A stretch of DNA of 33,534 nucleotides from Promethearchaeota archaeon (GTDB taxonomy: Archaea > Asgardarchaeota > Lokiarchaeia > Sigyniarchaeales > SOKP01), in contig SDNY01000030.1 in the NCBI GenBank assembly GCA_004524535.1, positions 1 to 33,534 of the forward strand, in the 5' to 3' direction. The position numbers and the translations under genes were made by a program. This document shows, one piece after another, positions 15,313 to 23,908 of the stretch. The notes under the pieces were generated by a model. The model saw only the letters and a list, made by a program, of their open reading frames with translations, made no database searches and had not been told where the DNA came from. Positions within the stretch are counted from its first letter, which is position 1, and every line of letters starts with the position of its first letter.

Positions 15313-17154
15313 TTATAATTTTTTCTCTCTACTTATAATTGGAATATCAATAAAAGACGGATATTTTTTATTCCGTTCAATAGTAATTATGGGTTTTCCT
15401 TTTGCAGGATACCGCTTAAACATATCTCTATCTGCACCTCCGATTGCGACGCGAATTCTATGACCCTTTTTAATTAAAACAGAGGTTGCATGTAACCCAA
15501 ATTTAATTTCTGAAACCTCATTTGGAACTAGTGGAAGAGCATCTTTTTTTAAAAATGAATGATAGGGGATAAGTGTTTTATAGGGGGGTTTCTCTGATGA
15601 TACTTTTCTATGGATTAGTCGCAAGTTCCCATCAGTAAAATAAGTTACATTGCCCTTTTCATCAATATCTTCTAAGTAGACAAATATTGCCCCATCTTCG
15701 TGTGTTGAAGAAAGATATAACGTAATTATTGGATTTCCGGTTATTTCTAAATCATTTTCTAAAGGAAGGCTCGTATACAAATATAATTTTTCATCGTCTT
15801 TTTTTCTATCAGTATATCTAATAGGTGTACCCGCCGGCCCCATCCAACGATTAAGAAAACCAGTGCCTGCTCTAAAATTGACCTTATAATCGTCAGCTCC
15901 TTCATTTGCTTCAGGTTCCTCTTTAGCTAACCTATTATTTTCTTGAAAATACCATCTCTGTAACGATTGACCTAAGGGAGGCCATATATCGGTCTTTTTC
16001 CACCTTTCTTCTCCCATGGTATAATAATAAAGAGTCTTACTCTTTAATCCGCCTCCTTTTAAACATCTATTAAAGAAACTTATCTCAGATTTAATACGTT
16101 CACGTGGAGAAGGAATTACTTCTGGTCTTGATGGATCATATGGATTCGCTGGAAGACGAGCGCCGTGATTCCAATCACCTATTATTGCTACTTGAGGATT
16201 ACTTAAATTTAAAAAACGTTCGATAACGACATCAGCAAAATTTGCATCTAACCAAGAAGCCCAGCTATAAATAGGGATATTTAGCTTTTGCAGGTTCTCT
16301 TGATATTTAAAAATGCTCCTTTCATCAAATGAACTCTCTGCAATCTCAATTCTAATATCTTCGTCGCGATAAGTTACTTCACTAATATTATCATAAACCG
16401 CCTCATTTTGTTTGTGTTCCTCTATAGCTTCTTTCAACTGAGAATAGTCTTTATCTGAATGGATATGCTTTACGCCCTTCATTAAAATCCAACGATGTGC
16501 TGCTAACATTTTCATTTGTTTCATAACATTTTGATCAAGCTGTTTTCCATAAAAAGACCATAATTGTATAAATGCTGTATTATAACAGCCACCCGGCAAA
16601 ATCATATCTACAAAGGGATCCCACCCACTATGCCCTGTCATTATACTTTTCACCTTCGGGTGATTATTCGTTGCTAACCATTCTGCTGTAAATCCTGTAT
16701 AAGAAATGCCATTAGAAACCACATTACCATCTGACCATGGTTGGCTGGTAATCCAATCAACAATATCAACCCCGTCCTTAACTTCCTCTTCAGAAAAAGG
16801 TCCTAACCTATAGCCATAGGAAGCTCCACACCCTCTTACATCAACAAATATAACTGCATATCCCCCGGCAGTAAATAACTCCGTTTTTGGATAATAATCC
16901 ACAATCTCATTCCATATCCATCTATAAGGTAACCGAAGATGATGAGCTCTATGATAGCGGGTCTGATAAAGTAATGCGGGTATTTTCTCTCCTGGTGATA
17001 AGCCTTTTGGTAAACAAATAGTCAAGGCAATTTTCACACCATCTCGCATTGGTATATAAGTAGAACTGACTGAATAATCTTCAAACCGCTGTTGAAAATA
17101 ATATTCATCTCTCTGCTCAAATGGATTTGCATCTTGATTTTGATTCTTTGTCAT
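15313..17154 (-). CDS. CocE/NonD-type hydrolase (X-Pro dipeptidyl-peptidase S15 family)
   Basis: A 613-residue alpha/beta hydrolase with the two-domain S15/CocE arrangement. The catalytic domain (~30-370) carries YIPMRDGVKIAL, VDVRGCGASYG, the nucleophile motif GISYTG (Ser151), WLDANFAD with likely acid Asp303, and His330 in GDWNHGAR. The C-terminal jelly-roll (~400-600) is recognised by LYLSSTHEDGAIFVYLEDID and GHRIRVAIGGADRDMF. Members cleave X-Pro dipeptides, acyl esters or related amides. No signal peptide is seen, so it is probably cytosolic. The exact substrate is unknown. It may be transcribed with the small downstream gene. Confidence 0.88.
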   Translation of the reverse strand: MTKNQNQDANPFEQRDEYYFQQRFEDYSVSSTYIPMRDGVKIALTICLPKGLSPGEKIPALLYQTRYHRAHHLRLPYRWIWNEIVDYYPKTELFTAGGYAVIFVDVRGCGASYGYRLGPFSEEEVKDGVDIVDWITSQPWSDGNVVSNGISYTGFTAEWLATNNHPKVKSIMTGHSGWDPFVDMILPGGCYNTAFIQLWSFYGKQLDQNVMKQMKMLAAHRWILMKGVKHIHSDKDYSQLKEAIEEHKQNEAVYDNISEVTYRDEDIRIEIAESSFDERSIFKYQENLQKLNIPIYSWASWLDANFADVVIERFLNLSNPQVAIIGDWNHGARLPANPYDPSRPEVIPSPRERIKSEISFFNRCLKGGGLKSKTLYYYTMGEERWKKTDIWPPLGQSLQRWYFQENNRLAKEEPEANEGADDYKVNFRAGTGFLNRWMGPAGTPIRYTDRKKDDEKLYLYTSLPLENDLEITGNPIITLYLSSTHEDGAIFVYLEDIDEKGNVTYFTDGNLRLIHRKVSSEKPPYKTLIPYHSFLKKDALPLVPNEVSEIKFGLHATSVLIKKGHRIRVAIGGADRDMFKRYPAKGKPIITIERNKKYPSFIDIPIISREKKL

Positions 17155-17284
17155 TTTATTCTGCTCAATTTATAAATGATGAATTAATTTAAGTATAATT
17201 TATCTCTTAATTGTTTTAAATAAAAGGTTTACTGACAAATATGAAAAATAAATTTTTAAAAAAAAGATTTTTACAGGAATATTA

Positions 17285-17953
17285 TTAAAGAAATTTATTT
17301 AGCTTCTTGTTTCGAGAGATATATCGTTTTTCTATACCGTTTCTCAATCCGGGTAATTCATAACATTTGTCAGGGATCATTTGCTTGAAATAGCGAGGAT
17401 TCTCTCGTTCAACAATATTTTGAGACTGGTAAAGTGTGTCGAATATTTCCTTTCCAGAAAATTGGATATCCTCAAAATATGGGATAATGGGGCGATTTTT
17501 ACTAATTTTTTCAACCGCCTCTTTAAGAGGTAATTTCAATTCTTGAATAGTCGCTTTTTCATTAATAATATCCGTTTTACGAGTATGTTCATTATACAAA
17601 CAGATGACACATTGCGGCCATCTTTTATGAAAATACTTCAAGACAAGATCAATTACACGATGTTTGAGTAAGACGACTCCGTATAATACGCCTCGATTAT
17701 TGATTTCTGTCCGCGTAAATTGTATCGCTCTATATACTTCAGTATTAACTTCTCGCATCATTCGGATCAATTTCTTAGCCATTGGAGAACCCGAATTGCG
17801 TAGGAGAACCTCTGGTAGCTTTTCAATTTGTTGTATTATATTTGGAGAAAATTTGCTATGGCGGGGAAGCTTACTGATCAATTCTCTTCGTGAAAATCCT
17901 TTAGCACGACCAATAACTTTTAATGGATCGAGACAATCTTTTTTCTTATTCAT
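17285..17953 (-). CDS. DUF4130-type protein linked to a radical SAM DNA-repair enzyme
   Basis: A 222-residue protein with the features of the DUF4130 family: a helical region MREVNTEVYRAIQFTRTE followed by KHRVIDLVLKYFHKRWP, and a C-terminal block NIVERENPRYFKQMIPD that matches the family's conserved end. The start codon overlaps the stop of the upstream radical SAM gene by four bases (ATGA), so the two are translationally coupled. In bacteria the same pair is predicted to act in DNA modification or repair, and DUF4130 is sometimes fused to a uracil-DNA glycosylase. No glycosylase domain is visible here. The biochemical role is unproven. Confidence 0.78.
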   Translation of the reverse strand: MNKKKDCLDPLKVIGRAKGFSRRELISKLPRHSKFSPNIIQQIEKLPEVLLRNSGSPMAKKLIRMMREVNTEVYRAIQFTRTEINNRGVLYGVVLLKHRVIDLVLKYFHKRWPQCVICLYNEHTRKTDIINEKATIQELKLPLKEAVEKISKNRPIIPYFEDIQFSGKEIFDTLYQSQNIVERENPRYFKQMIPDKCYELPGLRNGIEKRYISRNKKLNKFL

Positions 17954-19299
17954 ACAATGCCTCCTAGTTTCTTCTCTGGACTTTTATTTTCATCAAGATC
18001 GAAAAAAGTAGAAAGAGTTGTTTGATTTCGACCATTTATTATTAAGAAAGGATCAGCCCTTTTTAACACTACACCGACAGATTTTAGATCCTCTCGACTT
18101 TTAAACTTAATTTTTTGTGATTGCAAATTAATTATTCGTTTAGCAGAAATAGGACCAATTCCAGGCACTCTGATGAGTTCTTGGTAAGATGCGTGGTTAG
18201 GATCAACAAGGCCATGCTCTTTAAAATAATGCCTCGCAAAATGGATCTTTGGGTCTCCCGTGGGCAAATTGCCTTCCTCTGTTAAGACATCTTTTAAATC
18301 TCTTAATTTATAATGATAAATTCGCAATAGCCAATCGCTTTGATATAACCGATGTTCTCTTGCTAATGACTCTGCCTTTTTGTTTGCTAATGGTGTTCCT
18401 TTGATCGGAGTGAAAGAAGAAAAATAGGCGCGCCGCAAATCGACCGCTTTATATTGCCAATCGATTCTGTTAAGAAGATCCCAATCAGTTTCATTTTCAG
18501 CCGCACCTACTACAAATTGAGTGGTTTGACCGCTATTGAGAATTGGCGCTCCATCCCATCGAAATTTTTTATATCCATTCTCTCTTCGATCCTTAATCAT
18601 TTTTTCTTGGAATTCCAACTGATTATCTTGTTTCAAATCTTTCATGACTTTCAGGACTTCCTCATTATGTTTAAGTCGAATCTGCTTTAACCAACGTTGA
18701 CGTGTAATAATATCATTTTTAAAATCTTTCTGTTCCGCGATTTCAGAGAGATATCCTTTAGTAGAGGCTTCTGTATTAACTGAAATACGATCGGAAAGAG
18801 CTATCGCCTCTTTTAAAAGATGCTGACTTAACCCAGGTAAACATTTAAAATGAATATATCCCTGAAAATGATATTTATTTCGGAGCAATCTAACCGCTTC
18901 AAGCATCTCTTCGGTCGTTTGATCAGCACTACCACATACTCCCGAACTAATGAATATACCCTCCACCACATTCATCGAATAGAGTTTCATAAAGGTGCGT
19001 GCATACTCTTCGGGGGTAAAACTCACCTTTTGCTTACAATTATGAGAAAAACAATAGCTACAATTGTAGATACACTTATTAGTATAAAGCGTTTTAAAAA
19101 GACTCATGCAGCGCCCATCAGGCGTATAACTGTGGCATATCCCAGCACTAGCTGTAGCTCCAATCCAGTTTTTTGAATCTCCAAAAAGTGTTGGATATTT
19201 TTTCGTACGACTGGACGCAGTACTCGCACAAATATCATATTTTGAATTCCTTCCTAAGATCCGTATCTTTTCTAAAGTAGACGGCAATTTATTAATCAA
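17950..19299 (-). CDS. Radical SAM protein, putative DNA modification/repair enzyme with C-terminal helix-hairpin-helix
   Basis: A 449-residue radical SAM enzyme. The cluster motif CIYNCSYC gives Cys76, 80 and 83. Upstream Cys24, Cys55 and Cys64 (GICHSYTPDGRC) are characteristic of this subgroup. Residues 376-392 (RVPGIGPISAKRII) are a helix-hairpin-helix, a common non-specific DNA-binding element. The family is predicted to act on DNA with its DUF4130 partner, encoded directly downstream with a four-base overlap. No in-frame ATG precedes the conserved N-terminus. TTG 19299 is the likely start, with TTG 19287 an alternative. Resemblance to spore photoproduct lyase is only at the radical SAM level. 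Confidence 0.86.
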   Translation of the reverse strand: MINKLPSTLEKIRILGRNSKYDICASTASSRTKKYPTLFGDSKNWIGATASAGICHSYTPDGRCMSLFKTLYTNKCIYNCSYCFSHNCKQKVSFTPEEYARTFMKLYSMNVVEGIFISSGVCGSADQTTEEMLEAVRLLRNKYHFQGYIHFKCLPGLSQHLLKEAIALSDRISVNTEASTKGYLSEIAEQKDFKNDIITRQRWLKQIRLKHNEEVLKVMKDLKQDNQLEFQEKMIKDRRENGYKKFRWDGAPILNSGQTTQFVVGAAENETDWDLLNRIDWQYKAVDLRRAYFSSFTPIKGTPLANKKAESLAREHRLYQSDWLLRIYHYKLRDLKDVLTEEGNLPTGDPKIHFARHYFKEHGLVDPNHASYQELIRVPGIGPISAKRIINLQSQKIKFKSREDLKSVGVVLKRADPFLIINGRNQTTLSTFFDLDENKSPEKKLGGIV

Positions 19300-19465
19300 C
19301 TCAATTAAATCGTTTTCCTTAAGACGATGTATAAATCAATAATTAATTGTGCACTTTATAAACCGTGGGGGCTTATGAATTTCTTAAAATGTTTTATTGT
19401 AACCTTCAAATGCTTCTAGAATAGATAAATTGAAATAGAATTAGGAATAATGAAAAATCAATATA

Positions 19466-19484
19466 AGCAGATGAAAGATCTGCT
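19466..19484 (-). terminator. Hairpin downstream of the HSL-family esterase
   Basis: AGCAGAT-GAAAG-ATCTGCT is a perfect 7-bp stem with a 5-base loop, 38 bases beyond the esterase stop. In that direction T-rich DNA follows. It is placed as a terminator would be, although archaeal terminators often need only T-runs. Confidence 0.4.
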
Positions 19485-19521
19485 AATGCATTTTTTAATG
19501 GAAGAGTTTATACATACAAAA

Positions 19522-20520
19522 TTATTCTTGTCTTAACGTTTTTTGAATAAACTTGCCGACATTTTCAATTGCTTGTCGACTATCAGCTAGAGAATCACCA
19601 AAACTCTGGAATACGTGAGTCATTCCCTTCCATACTTCTAATTTTACCTTAACACCAGACGCTTTAGCATACTCCGCGAGTCTAACTGAATCATCCAATA
19701 GCACTTCAATGTTCCCTGCTTGAATCAGCATCGGAGGGAGCCCTTTCAAATCTGCATAAAGAGGAGAGGCTAATGGATTTTTTGGTTCTTTTCCCCGTAA
19801 ATACGCCATCGCGCATCCTCTAAGCATCCCCTTCGTTATATTTGGTTCAAATTTAGCATTTGTTTTTAAAGAATCTCCAGTTAGCGCTAAATCAACCCAT
19901 GGTGAAAGGAGAACTGCTGCTGCGGGCAGAGGAACTCCTAATTCTCGTAATTTCAAGAGCGTAGCAATGGCTAAACCTCCTCCCGCTGAGGCCCCCGAGA
20001 ACACGACGTTTTCCGGCGTAATTCCAGTAGAAAGTAGCCAACGATAAGCCTTAATGGAATCGTCCAATGCCGCTGGAAAAGGATGTTCAGGAGCGAGACG
20101 ATATCCGATATTTAAGCAGCGTAACTTTGACTCGCGCCCTAAAAGAAAAGGATTCCTTCTTCTGGTTTCAAGAGTTCCCATAACATACCCACCCCCAAAT
20201 AAATGAAAAAGTATTTGGTCAGTTACGACATTAGGATTAGTAATCCATTCTGCTGCTACTCCATCAGCATTAGTTAATTCGCATTTCACCTCATCGGGAA
20301 GGGGGCCATACATATTTAAAGCAATATATTTAGTTTGATAACGTGAAAGTTCTATTATTAGCTTAAAATCGTTATTTTTCAGAGCTTCACTCACAGATAT
20401 CCCTTCACGACTTTTTTTCTCTGTAAACTCCTCTAATGCTTTCTCGTTCATTGAGTTTTTTATTGCTATTAACTTCGCCAAATCGGGAGGAATTTCCATT
20501 TGTTCTTCTTTTTCTAACAT
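19522..20520 (-). CDS. Alpha/beta hydrolase of the hormone-sensitive-lipase (GDXG) family
   Basis: A 332-residue esterase/lipase. The cap region is residues ~1-75. The oxyanion motif reads LFGGGYVMG (FGGG at 108-111), where the family nearly always has HGGG. The nucleophile lies in SGASAGGG (Ser178), the acid in the stretch IEVLLDDS (271-278), and the His in GMTHVFQ (His302). YRLAPEHPFPAALDD (140-154) is the standard family signature. It should hydrolyse short-chain acyl esters in the cytosol. The His-to-Phe change next to the oxyanion glycines is unusual and might affect rate or specificity. A hairpin follows the gene. Confidence 0.88.
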   Translation of the reverse strand: MLEKEEQMEIPPDLAKLIAIKNSMNEKALEEFTEKKSREGISVSEALKNNDFKLIIELSRYQTKYIALNMYGPLPDEVKCELTNADGVAAEWITNPNVVTDQILFHLFGGGYVMGTLETRRRNPFLLGRESKLRCLNIGYRLAPEHPFPAALDDSIKAYRWLLSTGITPENVVFSGASAGGGLAIATLLKLRELGVPLPAAAVLLSPWVDLALTGDSLKTNAKFEPNITKGMLRGCAMAYLRGKEPKNPLASPLYADLKGLPPMLIQAGNIEVLLDDSVRLAEYAKASGVKVKLEVWKGMTHVFQSFGDSLADSRQAIENVGKFIQKTLRQE

Positions 20521-20650
20521 TCTTTCTATTCACCTTGTTTATTTAACTTCTTCTAATATAATTTTCAACCTTACTATTATTTATAAAAATTTGGTAATTT
20601 CTATTAAAAAATAGCTTTTTACTTTCTGTTACATTTTACTTTATTACAAC

Positions 20651-21838
20651 ATGATACATGTATTATTAATTTTTTTTATCGTGTTAGGATTCATTTTAAT
20701 CCTCTCTAAGTATGAATTAGGAATTGTTTTAAGCGCCGGAGCGTTATTATTCGCAATCTTAGCGCAAATTAACATCATTGATTCTCTTTTAGCCGTATTG
20801 CTAAACCCATCAATTATCCTCCTAGCCATCGCAGTGACCATGATACCCATTTTAGGTGAGATTATGTCTGAATCAGGGTTAATGCTTGAACTCGTCCAGA
20901 AAATGAAAATTTCAAAAAAAGCTTCGTTAATGATGACTCCTGCATTTTTTGGCCTTTTACCCGTCGCAGGAGGGGCGCTTATGTCTGCTCCAATCTTGGA
21001 CCAAATCGACTCCAATTTGAACTCGGATCAGAAAGTCGCCATTAATGTGTGGTATCGGCATGTACTTATCTTTATTTATCCAATATCCTCCGCACTAATC
21101 GTAGCAAGCATAATTTCGGGCATTCCGCTATATCTCATATTCATGTCATTACTCATGCCTTTTATTGTTCTGATTCTTATAGGATATGTTATTCTTATTC
21201 GCAAAATTGAAAATGAGGACATAGAGTCAGAGCGTGATGTTAAACGAGTCATTCGAAACTTATTACCTCTGATAATTACTCCGATTATCGACTTTTTTGG
21301 AAGAACTTTTTTAGAATTTCCATATCCAGAAGTGTTTTTACTCGTTGGTCTTATTATTAGTACTGCGATAGCATTGAAAATAGGCAAAATGTCGATATCA
21401 AAATTAAAACCTATAGCAATTAAAATGCAACTATGGCGATTTCCTCTTTTAATCCTTGCCATGTTTTGGTTTTTAGAAGTATTCATTCGATCTGAAGTGC
21501 CAACCGAAGTTGGAAAATTAAATCTGCACTTTTTCCTGTTTATTTGCCTCGGTTTTTTTCTTGGCTTCGCTACAGGAAGAATACAATTACCACTCTCGAT
21601 TTTAATTCCTATATACCTGATTCAATACGGTTTAAAAATAATGTTCTTGTTAGATTTCGTTTTTCTCTACTCCGCAATTTTTTTAGGATATATCATTACA
21701 CCAATTCATCCGTGCGTTGCTTATAGCAAAGAATTCTTTAAAGTCGCTTACAAGGACATGTTTATCTCTCTCGCAAAGCCTACTTTTACATGTTTTGGAA
21801 TCCTTATAGCGATTTATACCGTTTTTTTAATACTATAA
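20651..21838 (+). CDS. DUF401-family multi-pass membrane protein (ion-transporter superfamily)
   Basis: A 395-residue protein with about ten predicted membrane helices. The diagnostic motif FFGLLPVAGGALMSAPILDQ (residues 99-118) places it in the DUF401 family, which belongs to the ion-transporter group containing organic anion/sodium symporters. Charged residues concentrate in one cytoplasmic loop (IRKIENEDIESERDVKRVIR). A second re-entrant-like region occurs near GYIITPIHPC. The transported solute is unknown. It is divergent from the HSL esterase, and no other transporter component is nearby. Confidence 0.82.
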   Translation: MIHVLLIFFIVLGFILILSKYELGIVLSAGALLFAILAQINIIDSLLAVLLNPSIILLAIAVTMIPILGEIMSESGLMLELVQKMKISKKASLMMTPAFFGLLPVAGGALMSAPILDQIDSNLNSDQKVAINVWYRHVLIFIYPISSALIVASIISGIPLYLIFMSLLMPFIVLILIGYVILIRKIENEDIESERDVKRVIRNLLPLIITPIIDFFGRTFLEFPYPEVFLLVGLIISTAIALKIGKMSISKLKPIAIKMQLWRFPLLILAMFWFLEVFIRSEVPTEVGKLNLHFFLFICLGFFLGFATGRIQLPLSILIPIYLIQYGLKIMFLLDFVFLYSAIFLGYIITPIHPCVAYSKEFFKVAYKDMFISLAKPTFTCFGILIAIYTVFLIL

Positions 21839-21950
21839 ATATTTTGATGAGTTTACATAATATATCTCCCACTACATAACATTTAATAATAATGAATAAT
21901 TATTCATAATCGACCCATATCAAAATATATATCATTTTTAAATTATAATT

Positions 21951-21962
21951 AAGGAGGTTGAT
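21951..21962 (+). promoter_or_regulatory. Very strong Shine-Dalgarno site AAGGAGGTTGAT
   Basis: This is the longest anti-Shine-Dalgarno match in the window, ending two bases before ATG 21965 of the Gly/Arg-rich zinc protein. It suggests high translation of that small gene. Confidence 0.75.
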
Positions 21963-21964
21963 TT

Positions 21965-22165
21965 ATGAGCGGAAGAGGTGGTGGAGGCGGTAGAGGAAGA
22001 AGAGGCGGTGGAGGCGGCAGAGGCATGGGAGGCGGACCATACGCAGCGGGACCTGGAGGAGATTGTGTATGTCCTAATTGTGGGAACAGAGTGTCCCATC
22101 AAGTTGGAGTTCCTTGCTATAATAGAAATTGTCCAAAATGCGGCACCAAAATGACTAGAGCTTAA
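21965..22165 (+). CDS. Small Gly/Arg-rich protein with C-terminal zinc-ribbon/rubredoxin-like knuckles
   Basis: A 66-residue protein. Residues 1-30 are an RGG-like low-complexity tract (SGRGGGGGRGRRGGGGGRG). Residues 34-63 hold six Cys: CVCPNCG (34, 36, 39), Cys51 and CPKCG (56, 59). The C-terminal motif resembles small archaeal and bacterial ferredoxin-annotated proteins that bind zinc or iron with a C-x-C-x2-C...C-x2-C pattern. The Gly/Arg tract is of the type that binds RNA in eukaryotes. The outstanding Shine-Dalgarno site indicates abundant expression. Role unknown; RNA or redox chaperone functions are both possible. Confidence 0.82.
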   Translation: MSGRGGGGGRGRRGGGGGRGMGGGPYAAGPGGDCVCPNCGNRVSHQVGVPCYNRNCPKCGTKMTRA

Positions 22166-22475
22166 AAATTAAAATAATATTTATAAATTTAAAAATCCGG
22201 TAAATTTTTTCTTTAGTTAATTCTTCTGAAGGTCATTTATAGTTTTTTTTTTATTATTCATTTTTAATTAAAGTATTAATGTAATTTATACACTCATATA
22301 GCAAATATATTGAATTATCTTAGTAGGATTAATAAATAGAAAAAAGAGGTAATTTTAGAGAAACTATTTATTGTTATTTTTATATTATTATTTTGACTTA
22401 ATTAAGGAAATCAAAAGATCTTGGGAAAAAAAATTATGGCTCATAAAAATAATGTAAATAATACATTAACGCACC
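22166..22475. other. 310-bp AT-rich region before the second coiled-coil gene
   Basis: No RNA gene or convincing regulatory site is seen. A 21-codon ORF begins at ATG 22436 in a different frame from the next gene and overlaps that gene's GTG start, ending at 22501. It may be a leader peptide, a misplaced old start or chance. Confidence 0.4.
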
Positions 22476-23030
22476 GTGGTGAACGAAATCAATCAAAATA
22501 ACGGAAAGGACTCCGCTGATGCGCAAGAATTTATACAAACATTAACAAACACTATTAAGACTCTGGAAAAAACAATTTCCGTCTTAAATAAGAAATTAAA
22601 AGATGCTGAAAACGAAATTAAAACGCTCAGAGAAGAAAATAGGAATCTGGAAACTAAAGGAGTTAATGCTAGTGAATTAATAAAAGATAATGAAATGTAT
22701 AAAATGAAAATTGCTGAATTAGAAAGAGAAATCAAAGAGTACAAGAGAAATCAAGAACCATATGAAGCTGAAAAAGCAAAATCAGAAAAGGTTACCTCAG
22801 TCACTAAAGCTTCTGATATTGTGCCAAAAAAACCGTCTGAAGTAATCAAGGAGCAAGTGTTAGGAGTCTCAGAAAGCACTATTGCAACCAGGAGAAAATG
22901 CCCTAATTGTGGTAATGCTAATCCTGCCTCAATCCATGAAAAAGTTGATAAAACGAGAATTATCATAGAATCCCCAAGAATGTATGGTAAGAAATATATA
23001 TGCGGCGAATGCGGGATCGAGTGGATATAA
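22476..23030 (+). CDS. Short coiled-coil protein with C-terminal zinc ribbon (paralogue of 2471-4087)
   Basis: A 184-residue protein. Residues ~18-95 are heptad-patterned coiled coil, 96-138 a charged linker, and 140-184 a zinc ribbon with CPNCG (Cys142, 145) and CGECG (Cys176, 179). The ribbon shares RR-x-CP-x-CGN, DKT and YGKKY-x-CG-x-CG-x-EW with the 538-residue protein, so the pair differ mainly in coil and linker length. It starts with GTG (22476 or 22479). An ATG at 22436 is out of frame. It stands just upstream of two small GTPases on the same strand, which makes it a candidate partner or effector (inference). No membrane segment. Confidence 0.8.
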   Translation: MVNEINQNNGKDSADAQEFIQTLTNTIKTLEKTISVLNKKLKDAENEIKTLREENRNLETKGVNASELIKDNEMYKMKIAELEREIKEYKRNQEPYEAEKAKSEKVTSVTKASDIVPKKPSEVIKEQVLGVSESTIATRRKCPNCGNANPASIHEKVDKTRIIIESPRMYGKKYICGECGIEWI

Positions 23031-23081
23031 ATAAGATAATCAATAAAAAGAATACCGATAAGTCTTTATTTAAGAAATATC

Positions 23082-23105
23082 TAATTTTTTATAAGTGTAA
23101 ATTTT
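23082..23105 (+). promoter_or_regulatory. Conserved promoter-like element of the GTPase genes (second copy at 23857-23880)
   Basis: TAATTTTTTATAAGTGTAAA followed by TTTT is identical upstream of both GTPases and contains a TTTATAAG TATA-like core about 40-45 bases before the ATG. Flanking non-coding positions have diverged more, so it may be under selection. Recent common origin is the alternative reason. Confidence 0.45.
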
Positions 23106-23133
23106 AAAAATAATATTATACTGTGTAAAATAA

Positions 23134-23688
23134 ATGAGTCAACCTGGTTTAATCTTTAAAATAATTATTGGTGGTGATGGTGGTGTAGGTAAAACTACCA
23201 TGCTACACCGCTATGTTAATAATGAATTCATATTTGATTCGAAAATGACGATCGGTACGGATATTCTTAATAAAATGATCACATTAAAAGAGGGCCCAGT
23301 CTGCGCATTACAATTATGGGACTTTGGCGGACAAGAAAGGTTCAGATTCATTCTCGATAGCTTTGTAAAAGGGGCTGCGGGAGCATTTTTAATGTTTGAT
23401 TTAACAGTTTTTATTAGTTTTAATAATTTACCTAAATGGCTAGATCTTGTCCGTAATGAGGATCCCACACTCCCTATTCTTCTTATCGGATCTAAATATG
23501 ATTTAATAGATTCTATCACAGTTGATGATGATCTTGTTCGGGAGTTTGTCGAAGACAATAATATATGCGGATATTGTAAAGTCTCCTCGAAAACGGGATA
23601 TAACGTCAATATAGCATTTGAATCATTAATAAGCACTATCATAGATTATAGACACATAACCATAGTAGATCAATCCATGGAAGTTTGA
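23134..23688 (+). CDS. Ras-superfamily small GTPase, tandem copy 1
   Basis: A 184-residue GTPase with a complete P-loop GGDGGVGKTT (13-22), switch I Thr39 in MTIGTD, and switch II WDFGGQERF (Asp63, Gln67). The base-recognition motif is SKYD (120-123) instead of NKxD, and G5 is SSK (151-153). The GG before the catalytic Gln and the [S/T]KYD motif resemble Spg1/Tem1-type GTPases more than Rab. The C-terminus (TIVDQSMEV) has no Cys, so prenylation is not expected. It should bind GTP and switch effectors in the cytosol or at membranes through partners. It is 85% identical to copy 2, with most differences conservative. Confidence 0.93.
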   Translation: MSQPGLIFKIIIGGDGGVGKTTMLHRYVNNEFIFDSKMTIGTDILNKMITLKEGPVCALQLWDFGGQERFRFILDSFVKGAAGAFLMFDLTVFISFNNLPKWLDLVRNEDPTLPILLIGSKYDLIDSITVDDDLVREFVEDNNICGYCKVSSKTGYNVNIAFESLISTIIDYRHITIVDQSMEV

Positions 23689-23752
23689 ACTACTCCTCCC
23701 TAAAAGAAAGTGTTTTCTTGAGCAATTATTTTAAAATCAAAGGTTAAAAATT

Positions 23753-23812
23753 TTATCCTTCAGAGAAGGCGTCTCGCAAGGAAATGCCCTTCTCTTACAT
23801 CTTCTTACTTAT
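23753..23812 (-). pseudogene. Copied 3' tip of the convergent gene, carrying an in-frame stop
   Basis: Read on the minus strand this encodes ISKKM-stop-EKGISLRDAFSEG-stop. The intact gene at 24528-25232 ends ISKNMLEKPISVRDAFSDR. The fragment was carried along by the GTPase tandem duplication and now has a stop at 23795-23797. It also forms an AGAGAAGG / CCTTCTCT inverted repeat, so it could serve as a terminator-like structure for GTPase copy 1. Confidence 0.8.
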
Positions 23813-23908
23813 ATAAAAATAATACGATTAGTTCATTGAAGTAAATATAAAATATTTAATTTTTTATAAGTGTAAATTTTAATAATTAAATTATACTGTT
23901 TAAATTCA

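Noticed and set aside
19450-19536. 28-codon plus-strand ORF beginning MKNQYKQMKDLL
   Set aside because: It runs over the likely terminator hairpin and into the 3' end of the esterase on the opposite strand. The preceding GGA is weak.
23702-23720. AAGAAA/TTTCTT hairpin after each GTPase stop as an intrinsic terminator
   Set aside because: The stem is six A/T-rich pairs, and the match between the copies is explained by duplication alone.
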